DNA of 64,000 bases from Salinispora oceanensis (GTDB lineage Bacteria; Actinomycetota; Actinomycetes; Mycobacteriales; Micromonosporaceae), in the NCBI RefSeq assembly GCF_000383575.1, contig NZ_KB911579.1, positions 5,045,424 to 5,109,423 on the forward strand. The letters are read 5' to 3'. Position 1 is the first letter of the stretch, and each line of letters starts with the position of its first letter. A program made the position numbers and the translations under genes. Shown piece after piece: positions 43,242 to 51,576 of the stretch. Below the pieces are notes generated by a model that searched no databases, had not been told where the DNA came from, and was given only the letters and a program-made list of their open reading frames with translations.

Positions 43242-44768
43242 TCACCGGGTCGCGGCGAGCTCAAGGACCTCACCCGCCACCGGTAGCGCCGCGTCCCGGT
43301 AGGCAGGAACGAGACCGAGGCGGGTTCGCCGGTCCAACAGATCATCAACGGTACGGGCGAGTTCGTGCCGGGCGGCCCAGAGTAACTCGGCGCCGGTGAC
43401 CGGAATCTCTTCGCCGATCGGCCGATGGAGATGCGCTGGCGCCTCGGCCAGGACGTGGACCGCCTCGACACCGTAGCGGGCGACCAGACGCCGAGGGGCC
43501 GGGACCCGGGCCAGGTGCGCGGGGCTCGCGGCGCCCGGAAGCGGGAGACGGCGGGTACGGCAGGCGCCGGCGACCAGGTTCCGACGACGCACCGCGGTGT
43601 CCACGGCGTCCTCGGCCATCCGTCGATAGGTGGTGAGCTTTCCGCCGACAACACTGATGATCCCGTCCGGATCGTCGATGACGGCGTGCTGTCGGGAAAG
43701 ATCGGCGGTACGGTCGGCGGCGTCGGCGAGCAACGGCCGGAGTCCGGCGTAGGCACCGAGGACGTCGCTGCGTCGCAGGGGCCGGTCGAGGACACCGTTG
43801 AGCACGTCGAGCAAGAACGCGATGTCGGACTCGGTGGGCTCCGGTACCTCCGGGATGGGTCCGGCCAGCGGCTCGTCGGTCAGCCCGACGTAGACCAGGC
43901 CGTCGGTCTGGGGCAGCACGAGGACGTAGCGGGTGAACTCGCCGGGGACCGGGATGGTCAGACCGGCCCAGAGCCCATCCAGCGCAGCGGCGGGCAGCAC
44001 GAGGTGGGTGCCGCGGGAGGGCCGCAGGCGCACGTGTGGGGTCAGGCCGCTTGCCCAGACACCGGTCGCGTTGATCACGGCGCGGGCGGCGATGCGCACG
44101 GTCTCCCCGGTACGGGTGTCCTCGACGGTGGCGCCGTCGCCGTGCAGGTCGACCACGCGCGCACGGGACAGGATGCGGGCGGAGCGCGCCGCCGCCGCAC
44201 GGGCCAGACCGACCACGAGCCGGGCGTCGTCGCAGAGCTGACCGTCCCAGGACAGCCGGGCACCGCGGAGGCCGACTCGGCGCAACGCCGGCGCCATCGC
44301 GCCCGCCTCGGCCGGACCGAGCCGTCGCGTGCCCGGCAGGGTCCGACGGGTGGTCCCCACGCCGACCCGTAGCAGGTCGCCGACGCGGAGCCCAACCGCC
44401 GCGGCCCGGTCCCGCCAACCAGCGGTGTAGTCGGTGGTGGGTAGCAGCATCGGCAGCGCCCGGATCAGGTGCGGGGCGGTGCGGGTCATCAGGACGTGCC
44501 GTTCGACCGCGCTCTCGTGGGCGATGCGAACCTGACCGTGGGCGAGATAGCGCAGTCCACCGTGGACCAGCTTGGAACTCCAGCGGGACGTGCCGTGGGC
44601 CAGGTCCTGGGCTTCGACGGCGGCCACGGAGAGGCCACGGCTGGCGGCGTCCAGCGCCACGCCCGCGCCGGTGACGCCCAGCCCGACGACGAGGAGGTCA
44701 ACGGCGGCACCATCGGCCAGTTCGGCGAGTTCCCGGTCCCGGCGCGGCCCGGTCAGCTTGGCGTCCAT
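43242..44768 (-). CDS. glpD: Aerobic glycerol-3-phosphate dehydrogenase
   Basis: 508 aa from the ATG at 44768 (GGGGG site 9 nt before). FAD loop DLLVVGLGVTGAGVALDAAS, then TSRWSSKLVHGGLRYLAHG, INATGVWASGL, and VYVGLTDEPLAGPIPEVPEP. A C-terminal DAO_C domain follows. It oxidises glycerol-3-phosphate to dihydroxyacetone phosphate and passes electrons to quinone at the membrane. Divergent from the AGPS-like gene, with an operator-like inverted repeat between them. Confidence 0.93.
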   Translation of the reverse strand: MDAKLTGPRRDRELAELADGAAVDLLVVGLGVTGAGVALDAASRGLSVAAVEAQDLAHGTSRWSSKLVHGGLRYLAHGQVRIAHESAVERHVLMTRTAPHLIRALPMLLPTTDYTAGWRDRAAAVGLRVGDLLRVGVGTTRRTLPGTRRLGPAEAGAMAPALRRVGLRGARLSWDGQLCDDARLVVGLARAAAARSARILSRARVVDLHGDGATVEDTRTGETVRIAARAVINATGVWASGLTPHVRLRPSRGTHLVLPAAALDGLWAGLTIPVPGEFTRYVLVLPQTDGLVYVGLTDEPLAGPIPEVPEPTESDIAFLLDVLNGVLDRPLRRSDVLGAYAGLRPLLADAADRTADLSRQHAVIDDPDGIISVVGGKLTTYRRMAEDAVDTAVRRRNLVAGACRTRRLPLPGAASPAHLARVPAPRRLVARYGVEAVHVLAEAPAHLHRPIGEEIPVTGAELLWAARHELARTVDDLLDRRTRLGLVPAYRDAALPVAGEVLELAATR

Positions 44769-44790
44769 GCCCACACCCCCTTGCAAAGAA

Positions 44791-44815
44791 GTGACACTGG
44801 ATGTCACTGTGTCAC
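44791..44815. promoter_or_regulatory. Inverted repeats between divergent glpD and AGPS-like genes
   Basis: GTGACA (44791-44796) and TGTCAC (44802-44807) form an inverted repeat with 5 bp between; a second arm GTGTCAC (44809-44815) can pair with GTGACAC (44791-44797). The whole divergent gap is 49 bp, so one protein bound here would control both genes. The pattern suits a GntR- or TetR-type regulator; none is adjacent. Confidence 0.6.
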
Positions 44816-44817
44816 AC

Positions 44818-46380
44818 ATGAATGGAGCTGGGGAAGACGCCGACCGATGGACCCGCTGGGGGTCGGCCTCAAGAGCACAACCCCTGCCGGACTCCGCGTC
44901 GGAGCTCCTGGCGCAGCTGCTGAAGTTGACCCCCGCGCCCCCAGCCGTACCCCTGCCCGACGTCGCGATGCCCGCGGCCGAACCCGGCGGAGCGGTCCTG
45001 GCCGCACTCCGGGAGACCGTCGGCACCGAACACGTGCTGACCTCCCAGCCGATCCGGGCCCGCCACGCAACCGGTCTGTCCACACCCGATTTACTACGGC
45101 GGCGCCGGGGCCGGCTCCACCAAGCCCCACAGGCGGTGGTCCGCCCGGCCGACCACGCCGAGGTCCTCGCCCTACTCGAACTCTGTTCCCAGCACCGGGT
45201 GGCCGTGGTCCCCTTCGGTGGTGGCACCTCGGTCGTCGGCGGCCTGACACCTACCGCGCCGACCCACGTCACCATCGACCTGAGCCGGCTGGACCGGGTC
45301 CTCGCCGTGGACGCCATCTCCCGCACCGCGACCCTCCAGGCGGGACTTCCCACCCCCCGCGCCGCGGAGTTGCTCGCCGAGCACGGGCTCACCCTCGGCC
45401 ACGTTCCCCAGTCCTACGAATACGCCACCATCGGTGGCTTCGCCGCCACCCGCTCCTGCGGGCAGGCGTCAACCGGGTACGGCCGCTTCGACGACCTGGT
45501 GACCGCCCTGACCGTCGCCACCCCCCGCGGCACCATCCGGGCGGGACGCGCGCCCGCCTCCGCCGCCGGCCCCGACCTGCGCCAGCTCTTCCTGGGCAGT
45601 GAAGGAACCCTGGGCGTCATCACCGACGTCACCGTGCGGGTGCGACCGATCCCGGCGCAGACCCACTACGAGGGCTGGCGCTTCGACTCCTTCCCCGCCG
45701 GGCTGCACGCCATCCGAAAACTGGCACAGGACGGGCCGCAGGCCACGGTGCTGCGGCTCTCCGACGAGGTCGAGACCCTGGTCGGGGCGAGCGGTCAGGG
45801 CCAGTCCGACGGGGGCTGCCTACTGGTCATCGGGTACGAGGGCGAGCAGGTTCACGGCACCGCCGAGACGGCCGCCGCGGTGCTGGCGGCGCAGGGCGGC
45901 CAGCCGCTGGGCGCCGAGCCGGGACGGCAGTGGCTACGGCACCGCTTCGACGCTCCGTACCTGCGCGACGCGCTGCTGGACGCGGGGGCCTTCGCGGAGA
46001 CCCTGGAGACCGCGGCGTACTGGTCTCGGCTGCCCGAGGTGCACGAGCGGGTCCGGGCGGCGATCCTGGAGGCGCTGCCGGAGGGCGCGCTGGTGCTGGC
46101 GCACGTCTCCCACGTCTACGAGACCGGCGCCTCGCTGTACTTCACCGTGATCTGCTCCCCCGGCTCCGATCCGATCGACCGGTGGCACACCGCGAAGGCG
46201 GCGGCCAGCGACGCGATCGCCCGCGCCGGGGGCACCATCACCCACCATCACGGAGTCGGCACCGATCACCGCGACTGGTACGCGGCGGAGATCGGGGAGC
46301 TCGCCGTTGACCTGCTCCGCACGGTCAAGCGGCAGCTGGATCCGGCCGGCATCCTCAACCCCGGCATCCTGGTGCCGTAG
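44818..46380 (+). CDS. FAD-binding oxidase, alkyl-dihydroxyacetonephosphate synthase-like
   Basis: 520 aa. The N-terminal RWTRWG motif and the VAO-type FAD domain (QAVVRPADHAEVLALLELC, VVPFGGGTSVVGGLTPT, YATIGGFAATRSCGQASTGY) fit the AGPS group. The C-terminus has GGTITHHHGVGTDHRDWY with the HHH triad required in ether-lipid synthases, and PAGILNPGIL. Pairing with glpD fits use of dihydroxyacetone-phosphate compounds; real ether-lipid synthesis is not proven. ATG 44818 has no ribosome site and may be translated from a short leader. Confidence 0.87.
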   Translation: MNGAGEDADRWTRWGSASRAQPLPDSASELLAQLLKLTPAPPAVPLPDVAMPAAEPGGAVLAALRETVGTEHVLTSQPIRARHATGLSTPDLLRRRRGRLHQAPQAVVRPADHAEVLALLELCSQHRVAVVPFGGGTSVVGGLTPTAPTHVTIDLSRLDRVLAVDAISRTATLQAGLPTPRAAELLAEHGLTLGHVPQSYEYATIGGFAATRSCGQASTGYGRFDDLVTALTVATPRGTIRAGRAPASAAGPDLRQLFLGSEGTLGVITDVTVRVRPIPAQTHYEGWRFDSFPAGLHAIRKLAQDGPQATVLRLSDEVETLVGASGQGQSDGGCLLVIGYEGEQVHGTAETAAAVLAAQGGQPLGAEPGRQWLRHRFDAPYLRDALLDAGAFAETLETAAYWSRLPEVHERVRAAILEALPEGALVLAHVSHVYETGASLYFTVICSPGSDPIDRWHTAKAAASDAIARAGGTITHHHGVGTDHRDWYAAEIGELAVDLLRTVKRQLDPAGILNPGILVP

Positions 46381-46388
46381 CCGTACCA

Positions 46389-46412
46389 GCTCGGTGCTGG
46401 GCCACACCGAGC
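46389..46412. terminator. Bidirectional hairpin after the AGPS-like gene
   Basis: GCTCGGTG (46389-46396) pairs with CACCGAGC (46405-46412) around an 8-nt loop. It fills the 35-bp gap between two convergent stop codons, so it may end both transcripts. Confidence 0.55.
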
Positions 46413-46415
46413 CGG

Positions 46416-46721
46416 CTAGGCGCGGGGTGGGCACGCCACCCGGGCAGGCCAGCCAAGGAACCGGTCGAACAGATCGGCGGCGCTGCCCGTGACGCTCGGG
46501 TTGAGCCGGTGCAGGTCGTCGATCGCGTCGTGCAGGCAGCCAGCCAGGTAGAGGAACAGGCTCACCCGCACTTCTCGAGACTCAGCCAGGAGCGCAAGCT
46601 TCGCCGCACCGCAGGGCCACGGCTGCCCGCACCGGCGGCACAGCCAGAACGGACGCAGCGGCAGATGCTCCGACGACATCTTCGGCCCGGCCGCAACCGG
46701 AGGCACGCCATGCCTGCTCAT
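46416..46721 (-). CDS. Small Cys-rich hypothetical protein
   Basis: 101 aa from ATG 46721, or about 87 aa from the ATG at 46679. LPLRPFWLCRRCGQPWPCGA carries three Cys that could bind zinc; a helical tail ends in LFDRFLGWPARV. Short proteins with this PFW-C-CGxPWPC start are common in actinomycetes beside HTH regulators of the next gene's type. Function unknown. Confidence 0.65.
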   Translation of the reverse strand: MSRHGVPPVAAGPKMSSEHLPLRPFWLCRRCGQPWPCGAAKLALLAESREVRVSLFLYLAGCLHDAIDDLHRLNPSVTGSAADLFDRFLGWPARVACPPRA

Positions 46722-46908
46722 CGACGCTCGCTGTCCCGCGCCTGACGCTCAAACACGATCCGCCACACGTGCGTCAGCAGTGGCGGATCAGCCGAGCACG
46801 GCCGCATCGATGCCGGGATCGGCGCTATGCGGTCTGCTGTCAGTTCGCCGGTCGCAGCGTACCGAGACACATACGTCGTCATCGCCGGCATCCGAACAAC
46901 GCGGGTGC

Positions 46909-46944
46909 GCGGTGGGCTTGCCGGCACGCCGGCAAGCCCACCGC
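46909..46944. promoter_or_regulatory. 36-bp near-perfect palindrome upstream of an HTH regulator
   Basis: Two 17-nt arms (46909-46925 and 46928-46944; GCGGTGGGCTTGCCGGC and its exact complement) are separated by only AC. It lies 93 bp before the regulator start. It could be a strong operator for that protein, or a terminator/attenuator hairpin. No T tract follows. The rest of 46722-47037 shows no gene. Confidence 0.6.
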
Positions 46945-47037
46945 CGTCGGCCGGCGGCTGGGAGCAGACCGCCAGTCACCCACCCACGCAGCCCTGCTGG
47001 CGGTACGCGAATGGGGAATCACCCGGAAGGACGTGCG

Positions 47038-48375
47038 ATGGCGACGGTGACGACCTGGACCGGCCGGGACGCCAACGCGCTGCGACATGCGTTACGGATG
47101 AGCATGACCGGGTTCGCCGAGCACCTCGGCGCGGCGCGGCGGACCGTGGCCAAGTGGAGCAGCCAGGGCGACAAGGTGCTTCCCCGCGCCGACATGCAGG
47201 CCGCGCTCGACACCGTGCTGTCCCGAGCCACACCTGAGGCACGGGAGCGCTTCGAGACCCTGCGTACGGTGGGCACCAGCGGTACAGCTGCGGGTGCCGC
47301 ACGGCCGGGTGCCGGCGGGCATGCGGATACTGGCGATGGCGGAGACCGCGACTCGGATTCGGGGGGTGACGTGCGACGGAGAGCCCTCCTACGCGGAGTA
47401 GCGATCGGCGTCGCTGCCACGCCCAAGGTCGCTCCGTTGCTCGACGCGTTCTTCTCGCCCGCTCCCGCAGCGGATGCGGCTCTCACCTTTCCGCAGTTCT
47501 CCCGATCCGTCGCCGCCGCCAAGGTCGACTATCAGGCCTGCCGGTACGAACGGGTACTCGACCGACTCGTGATGCTATTGCCCTGCCTCGAAGCGGTGCG
47601 GTCAGGCACGACGGGTGAGCAACGGCAACGCGTCGAGGTCCTAGCAGCTGACCTGTACCACGTCGTCGGCAGCGTCCTGCTGAAAGTGGGCGACCGCGGG
47701 CCGGCCCTGGTAGCAGCCGAACGGAGCACCCGCGCCGCTGCCCTGAGCCAGGACCCGGTGGCGATTGCCGCGAGCGCCCGGATCATGACCCATGCGCTGA
47801 TGGGCAACGGCCACGACGACCAGGCAGTCACCCTCGCCGCGAAAGCGGCCGACTCACTCGACCGGGACACCCGCCTCGCGTCGACCGATGCGGTGGCCGT
47901 CTACGGTGCCCTCGTCCTTCGCGGGGCCATCGCCGCCGCCCGCCGAGACGACCGGGACACCGCCTACGCGATGCTCGATGGAGCGACCCGCGCCGCGACC
48001 CGCCTCGGCTACGACGGCAACGATCGGTGGACCGGATTCGGCGCCGCCAACGTCCTGCTGCACCAGGTCAACATCGCGCTGGCCCTCGGCGATGCCGGCA
48101 CCGCCATCGCGGTCGCCCGCACCGTTCCTCTCGACAAGTTGACGCTGGTCGAACGCCGGGCATCGCTGTACGTGGACGTGGCACGCGCCTACACCCAGTG
48201 GGGCCGCTACGAACACGGCCTCAACGCGCTGCGCAACGCGTACGAGGTGGCACCCGAGGAGATCCGCTGCCGGCCGAACGTCCACCGCGTCGCCCGCGAC
48301 CTCGCCATTCTCGCCACCGGCTCCACCCGCACCGCCGCTGTCGACTTCGCCCAGAGCGCCGGGATCGCGCTGTGA
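47038..48375 (+). CDS. HTH regulator with TPR-like domain
   Basis: 445 aa from the ATG at 47038 (GGAAGGA upstream). Residues about 5-55 form an XRE-like helix-turn-helix (DANALRHALRMSMTGFAEHL, GAARRTVAKWSSQG). A Gly/Asp-rich linker leads to a basic RRRALLRG segment, then about 300 residues of TPR-like helices (ADLYHVVGSVLLKVGDRGPA, MTHALMGNGHDDQAVTLAAK). Typical large actinomycete regulators of this form act with small partner genes; the downstream flavoprotein overlaps by 4 bp. Confidence 0.8.
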   Translation: MATVTTWTGRDANALRHALRMSMTGFAEHLGAARRTVAKWSSQGDKVLPRADMQAALDTVLSRATPEARERFETLRTVGTSGTAAGAARPGAGGHADTGDGGDRDSDSGGDVRRRALLRGVAIGVAATPKVAPLLDAFFSPAPAADAALTFPQFSRSVAAAKVDYQACRYERVLDRLVMLLPCLEAVRSGTTGEQRQRVEVLAADLYHVVGSVLLKVGDRGPALVAAERSTRAAALSQDPVAIAASARIMTHALMGNGHDDQAVTLAAKAADSLDRDTRLASTDAVAVYGALVLRGAIAAARRDDRDTAYAMLDGATRAATRLGYDGNDRWTGFGAANVLLHQVNIALALGDAGTAIAVARTVPLDKLTLVERRASLYVDVARAYTQWGRYEHGLNALRNAYEVAPEEIRCRPNVHRVARDLAILATGSTRTAAVDFAQSAGIAL

Positions 48376-48947
48376 TCGGCGGTCACCTCCAGATCGTCGT
48401 CTGCGGCGCCGGCCCGGCGGCCAATGCAGCCCAGCTGGTCAAGGCCGCACAGGGCCGATCCTGGACAGCCACGGTCACCGCCACACCGAGCGCGATGAAC
48501 TTCATCGAATCGCAGCCACTCGAAAGCCTCACCGGCCATCCGGTCCGGTCGACCTACCAATCGTCACCCGGCACCCGCCGGTCGCTTCCCGCCACCGACG
48601 CCCTGGTCATCGCCCCCGCGACCTACAACTCGATCAACAAGATCGCCCTCGGTCTAGCGGACAACTACGCCATGACCTCAGTCGCCGAGCTGATCGGCAG
48701 GCAGGTACCGACCATCGTCGTCCCGTTCGTCAACGCCGCCCTCGCCGCCCGGGCGCCGTTCCGGCACGCTGTGGCCAGCCTCCGCGACGAGGGGGTACAC
48801 GTCCTACTCGGCCCCGACGACCAATGGGAACCGCACCCGCCCGGCAGCGGCAACGAGCGGCAGCGAGCCTTCCCCTGGACCACAGCGTTCACGACAGCGG
48901 TCCGGCTCGCCCATGAACCTCGACCGCCTGCTACCGGCCACCTCTGA
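48372..48947 (+). CDS. Flavoprotein (PPC decarboxylase-like fold)
   Basis: 191 aa. LQIVVCGAGPAANAAQLVKA at the start, then PATDALVIAPATYNSINKIA with the ATYNSINK loop and LADNYAMTSVAELI, typical of the flavoprotein/CoaC fold that binds FMN. The catalytic substrate is unknown. GTG start overlaps the regulator stop by 4 bp, so the two are coupled. Confidence 0.83.
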   Translation: MIGGHLQIVVCGAGPAANAAQLVKAAQGRSWTATVTATPSAMNFIESQPLESLTGHPVRSTYQSSPGTRRSLPATDALVIAPATYNSINKIALGLADNYAMTSVAELIGRQVPTIVVPFVNAALAARAPFRHAVASLRDEGVHVLLGPDDQWEPHPPGSGNERQRAFPWTTAFTTAVRLAHEPRPPATGHL

Positions 48948-48975
48948 CCATGCAGGAGGTCGGCTGGGAGGAGTT

Positions 48976-49569
48976 CTAGTCCGGCCGCAGGTAGCCGTCC
49001 ACCAACCGGGCCAGTTCCCGGTCCAGGCCGTCGGCGGGAAGGCCGTCGGCGACGATCCGAGCGGAGAGCACGAACGACTGCGTGGTCAGCAGGACAACCC
49101 GGGCCATGGTCTCGGCCTCGCCGGACCGGACCGAGCCATCGGCCCGGCCGTGGGCGACGGCGTCCACCAGGAAGCGCAGCATCTCCTCCTGGCCCGCGCC
49201 GCGGCGGTCGAGGAGGTACGGGATCAGCACCTCCGGATCGACATCGCGGATCTTGCACAGCAACGGGTGCTCCCGCATCACCCGCGCTCCCGCCACCACC
49301 CGCTCGACCAGGCGGGCTCGGGCGTGTCCGGTGCCCTCGTCGGTCGTCGTGGCCAGCAGCACCCGCTGCCACTCCCGGGTCATCAGATCGCCGATCAGCG
49401 ACTGCGCGTCCGGCCAGCGCCGGTAGACGGTCATCCGGGAGACCCCGGCGCGACGCGCCACGTCGGTCACGGTCGTGCGGCGTACGCCGTAGGCGAGGAC
49501 GCAGTCATGCGCGGCGTCCAGAACCGCGTCCTCGATGCCACGCTCGCCAGTCCTACTCCGCTCCACCAC
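48976..49569 (-). CDS. TetR-family regulator
   Basis: 197 aa. The N-terminal helix-turn-helix is clear (VLAYGVRRTTVTDVARRAGV, SRMTVYRRWPDAQSL). The ligand domain is all-helical. GTG 49569 or 49566. It follows the BASS transporter gene by 25 bp on the same strand and probably shares its transcript and controls it. Confidence 0.9.
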   Translation of the reverse strand: MVERSRTGERGIEDAVLDAAHDCVLAYGVRRTTVTDVARRAGVSRMTVYRRWPDAQSLIGDLMTREWQRVLLATTTDEGTGHARARLVERVVAGARVMREHPLLCKIRDVDPEVLIPYLLDRRGAGQEEMLRFLVDAVAHGRADGSVRSGEAETMARVVLLTTQSFVLSARIVADGLPADGLDRELARLVDGYLRPD

Positions 49570-49594
49570 GCCGAATGTCTACCATCCCCCGCCG

Positions 49595-50485
49595 CTACGG
49601 ATTCTGGCCAACCGGCCCCTCCGACCGGGCTCCGGTACGGGTCACCAGAAAGCCGAAGGCCGCGGCGGTGAAGAACATGACGATGCCGTAGACCGCACCG
49701 GGGATGGCCATCCGGGTGTTGTCGAGCAACGCCGGGCTGAGCGCGACGGTGATCGCCAGGGTGCTGTTGTGGATGCCGATCTCGAACCCGGACGCGGTCG
49801 CGGCGCCCCGATCAACCCCGGCCAGCCGGGGCACCCCGTAGCCGACCGCGAGGCTGAGCACGTTGAACGCCAACACCACCAGGCCGACCGAGACGAAGTA
49901 GTCGGCGAGGTTCTCCCGTTCGTTCAGCACCGCGCCGACGACCACCGCGACGAGCACCACGACCGACAAGACCCGGACCGGCCGGTCCAGGCGTACGGCG
50001 GCGTGGGGCGCCCGGGCCCGGATCAGCATGCCGATCACGACCGGGATGAGCACGATGGCGAAGACCTGCAGCACCTTGTCGAACTGCAGACCCAGGCCCC
50101 CGCTGTCGGCGAGGAAGTACGCCGCCGAGAGGTTGACCACGATCGGCAGGGTGACCACGGCCAGCACCGAGTTGATGGCGGTCAGGGTGATGTTGAGGGC
50201 GACGTGCCCGCCGAACAGGTGGCTGAAGAGGTTGGCGGTGGTGCCCCCGGGAGATGCGGCCAGCAGCATCATCCCGAGGGCAAGCTCCGGGGCCAGGCCG
50301 AAGGCGAGCACCAGCCCGAAGCAGAGCGCCGGCAGCACCAGCACCTGACACACCAGGGCGATGAGGGCGGCTTTCGGATAGCGGGCCACCCGGCGAAAGT
50401 CCGCCACGGTCAGCCCGAGGCCCAGGCCGAGCATGATGATGCCGAGTGCGACGGGCAGTCCGATCAGGGTCAATGCCGAGTCCAT
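49595..50485 (-). CDS. Bile acid:sodium symporter-family transporter
   Basis: 296 aa, about nine to ten helices. LALGMMLLAASPGGTTANLF and the late FEIGIHNSTLAITVALSP are the sodium- and substrate-site motifs of the BASS family. It imports an organic anion with sodium; the substrate is unknown. Upstream gene of the pair with the TetR regulator. Confidence 0.9.
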   Translation of the reverse strand: MDSALTLIGLPVALGIIMLGLGLGLTVADFRRVARYPKAALIALVCQVLVLPALCFGLVLAFGLAPELALGMMLLAASPGGTTANLFSHLFGGHVALNITLTAINSVLAVVTLPIVVNLSAAYFLADSGGLGLQFDKVLQVFAIVLIPVVIGMLIRARAPHAAVRLDRPVRVLSVVVLVAVVVGAVLNERENLADYFVSVGLVVLAFNVLSLAVGYGVPRLAGVDRGAATASGFEIGIHNSTLAITVALSPALLDNTRMAIPGAVYGIVMFFTAAAFGFLVTRTGARSEGPVGQNP

Positions 50486-50560
50486 GGCAGCACATGATCA
50501 ACCCTCACGTTCGCCGCCGCAATCCCCCGGGCGGCTCGCGCTGCCCGGCCTGGGCCCGCG

Positions 50561-51445
50561 TCAGCCGTTAGCCACGAGGTCCCCGCAGCTCGTCTCGTTC
50601 GGCAACAGCGGTCGCAGCTGCACCGTCCAGCTCTCGCCGTCCGAGGTCCATGGCATCGCCGTGGTCTCCCCCGCCGCGGCCGCGATCAACGTTTGCAGCG
50701 CATCTCCGGTGACGGTCACACAGCCCGGCCCGTTGCCGGAGCCGAGGGGCTCACCGGGCAGCGTCGGCCCGGGCCAGGGGTTATTGATGTCGAAAACCAA
50801 TTCGCTTGTCGAGTCACCCCTACCCGCTGAGCCCTCGGCAGACCGGGACGTGATGCCCGCGACCGCGGTGGGCACGTAGGGCTTCGCACTGTCCCCCTTG
50901 GCCGGTGCCAGCAGACCCGACTCGCCGGTGAGCGACGCGACGAACACCCGCAGCCGCGTCTGGGCCGCCCGCTGGTCGGCGGTGAAGCCGGGCCAGTCGG
51001 TGAGATCCGGGACGTCGATCTGCTCGGTGTCGTTCGCGCCGCGGACCGTGAATCGGGCGGTCGGTGCGTCGGCGACCGCCGGAGTGCCGAAGTCCACCGC
51101 ACCGTCCAAGCCGGCGGCCCGCGCCGAATCCAGCAGCGTCGACACGTCCTCGGGGGCGATCGAGTGGACCTGGAGTTTGGGCAGCGCGGGCCAAGGAAGG
51201 GTCATGGGGCCCTCGCTGATCACCCGTCCGTCTCCATAGACGCTGATGGCCGGGATTCTGACCAGTGGCGGACTCCCGAACTCACCGGTGGGGGTCATCT
51301 GGAACACCACCGCGTCAGCGGGGTAGGGCCCCTCCGGCTGGCCGGGACCGTCAGGGTTGGCCGTCTCGCCCTGCGGGTCGCAGGCGGTGACGAGCAGGAG
51401 CAGGAACACGGCGAGCGCCGCCCAGCGAATTCGAATATCGGTCAT
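50561..51445 (-). CDS. Hypothetical lipoprotein
   Basis: 294 aa. Signal helix with lipobox VTAC (Cys about 22). The mature part has a beta-rich look, with PPLVRIPAISVYGDGRVISE and near the end a Cys pair (GPGCVTVTG, ETSCGDL) that could form a disulfide. No enzyme motif. Function unknown; exposed on the membrane. It is 76 bp downstream of the symporter start on the same strand, thus upstream of it in transcription. Confidence 0.78.
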   Translation of the reverse strand: MTDIRIRWAALAVFLLLLVTACDPQGETANPDGPGQPEGPYPADAVVFQMTPTGEFGSPPLVRIPAISVYGDGRVISEGPMTLPWPALPKLQVHSIAPEDVSTLLDSARAAGLDGAVDFGTPAVADAPTARFTVRGANDTEQIDVPDLTDWPGFTADQRAAQTRLRVFVASLTGESGLLAPAKGDSAKPYVPTAVAGITSRSAEGSAGRGDSTSELVFDINNPWPGPTLPGEPLGSGNGPGCVTVTGDALQTLIAAAAGETTAMPWTSDGESWTVQLRPLLPNETSCGDLVANG

Positions 51446-51576
51446 GCCGGATCAGACGTGGCCGGACGCTGGGAAGGTTCCGAGCAGGCCGCCGGGAGGC
51501 GGGTCGTGCCGGTCACCCGGCGGCTGCTCGCCGTCCCGTGGGGCGACGATCCCTCGCCGCCCCACCGGCCACCCGG

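Noticed and set aside
44869..45250. Long minus-strand frames inside the AGPS-like gene
   Set aside because: Low-complexity Arg/Gly/Pro shadows of the real gene in another frame.
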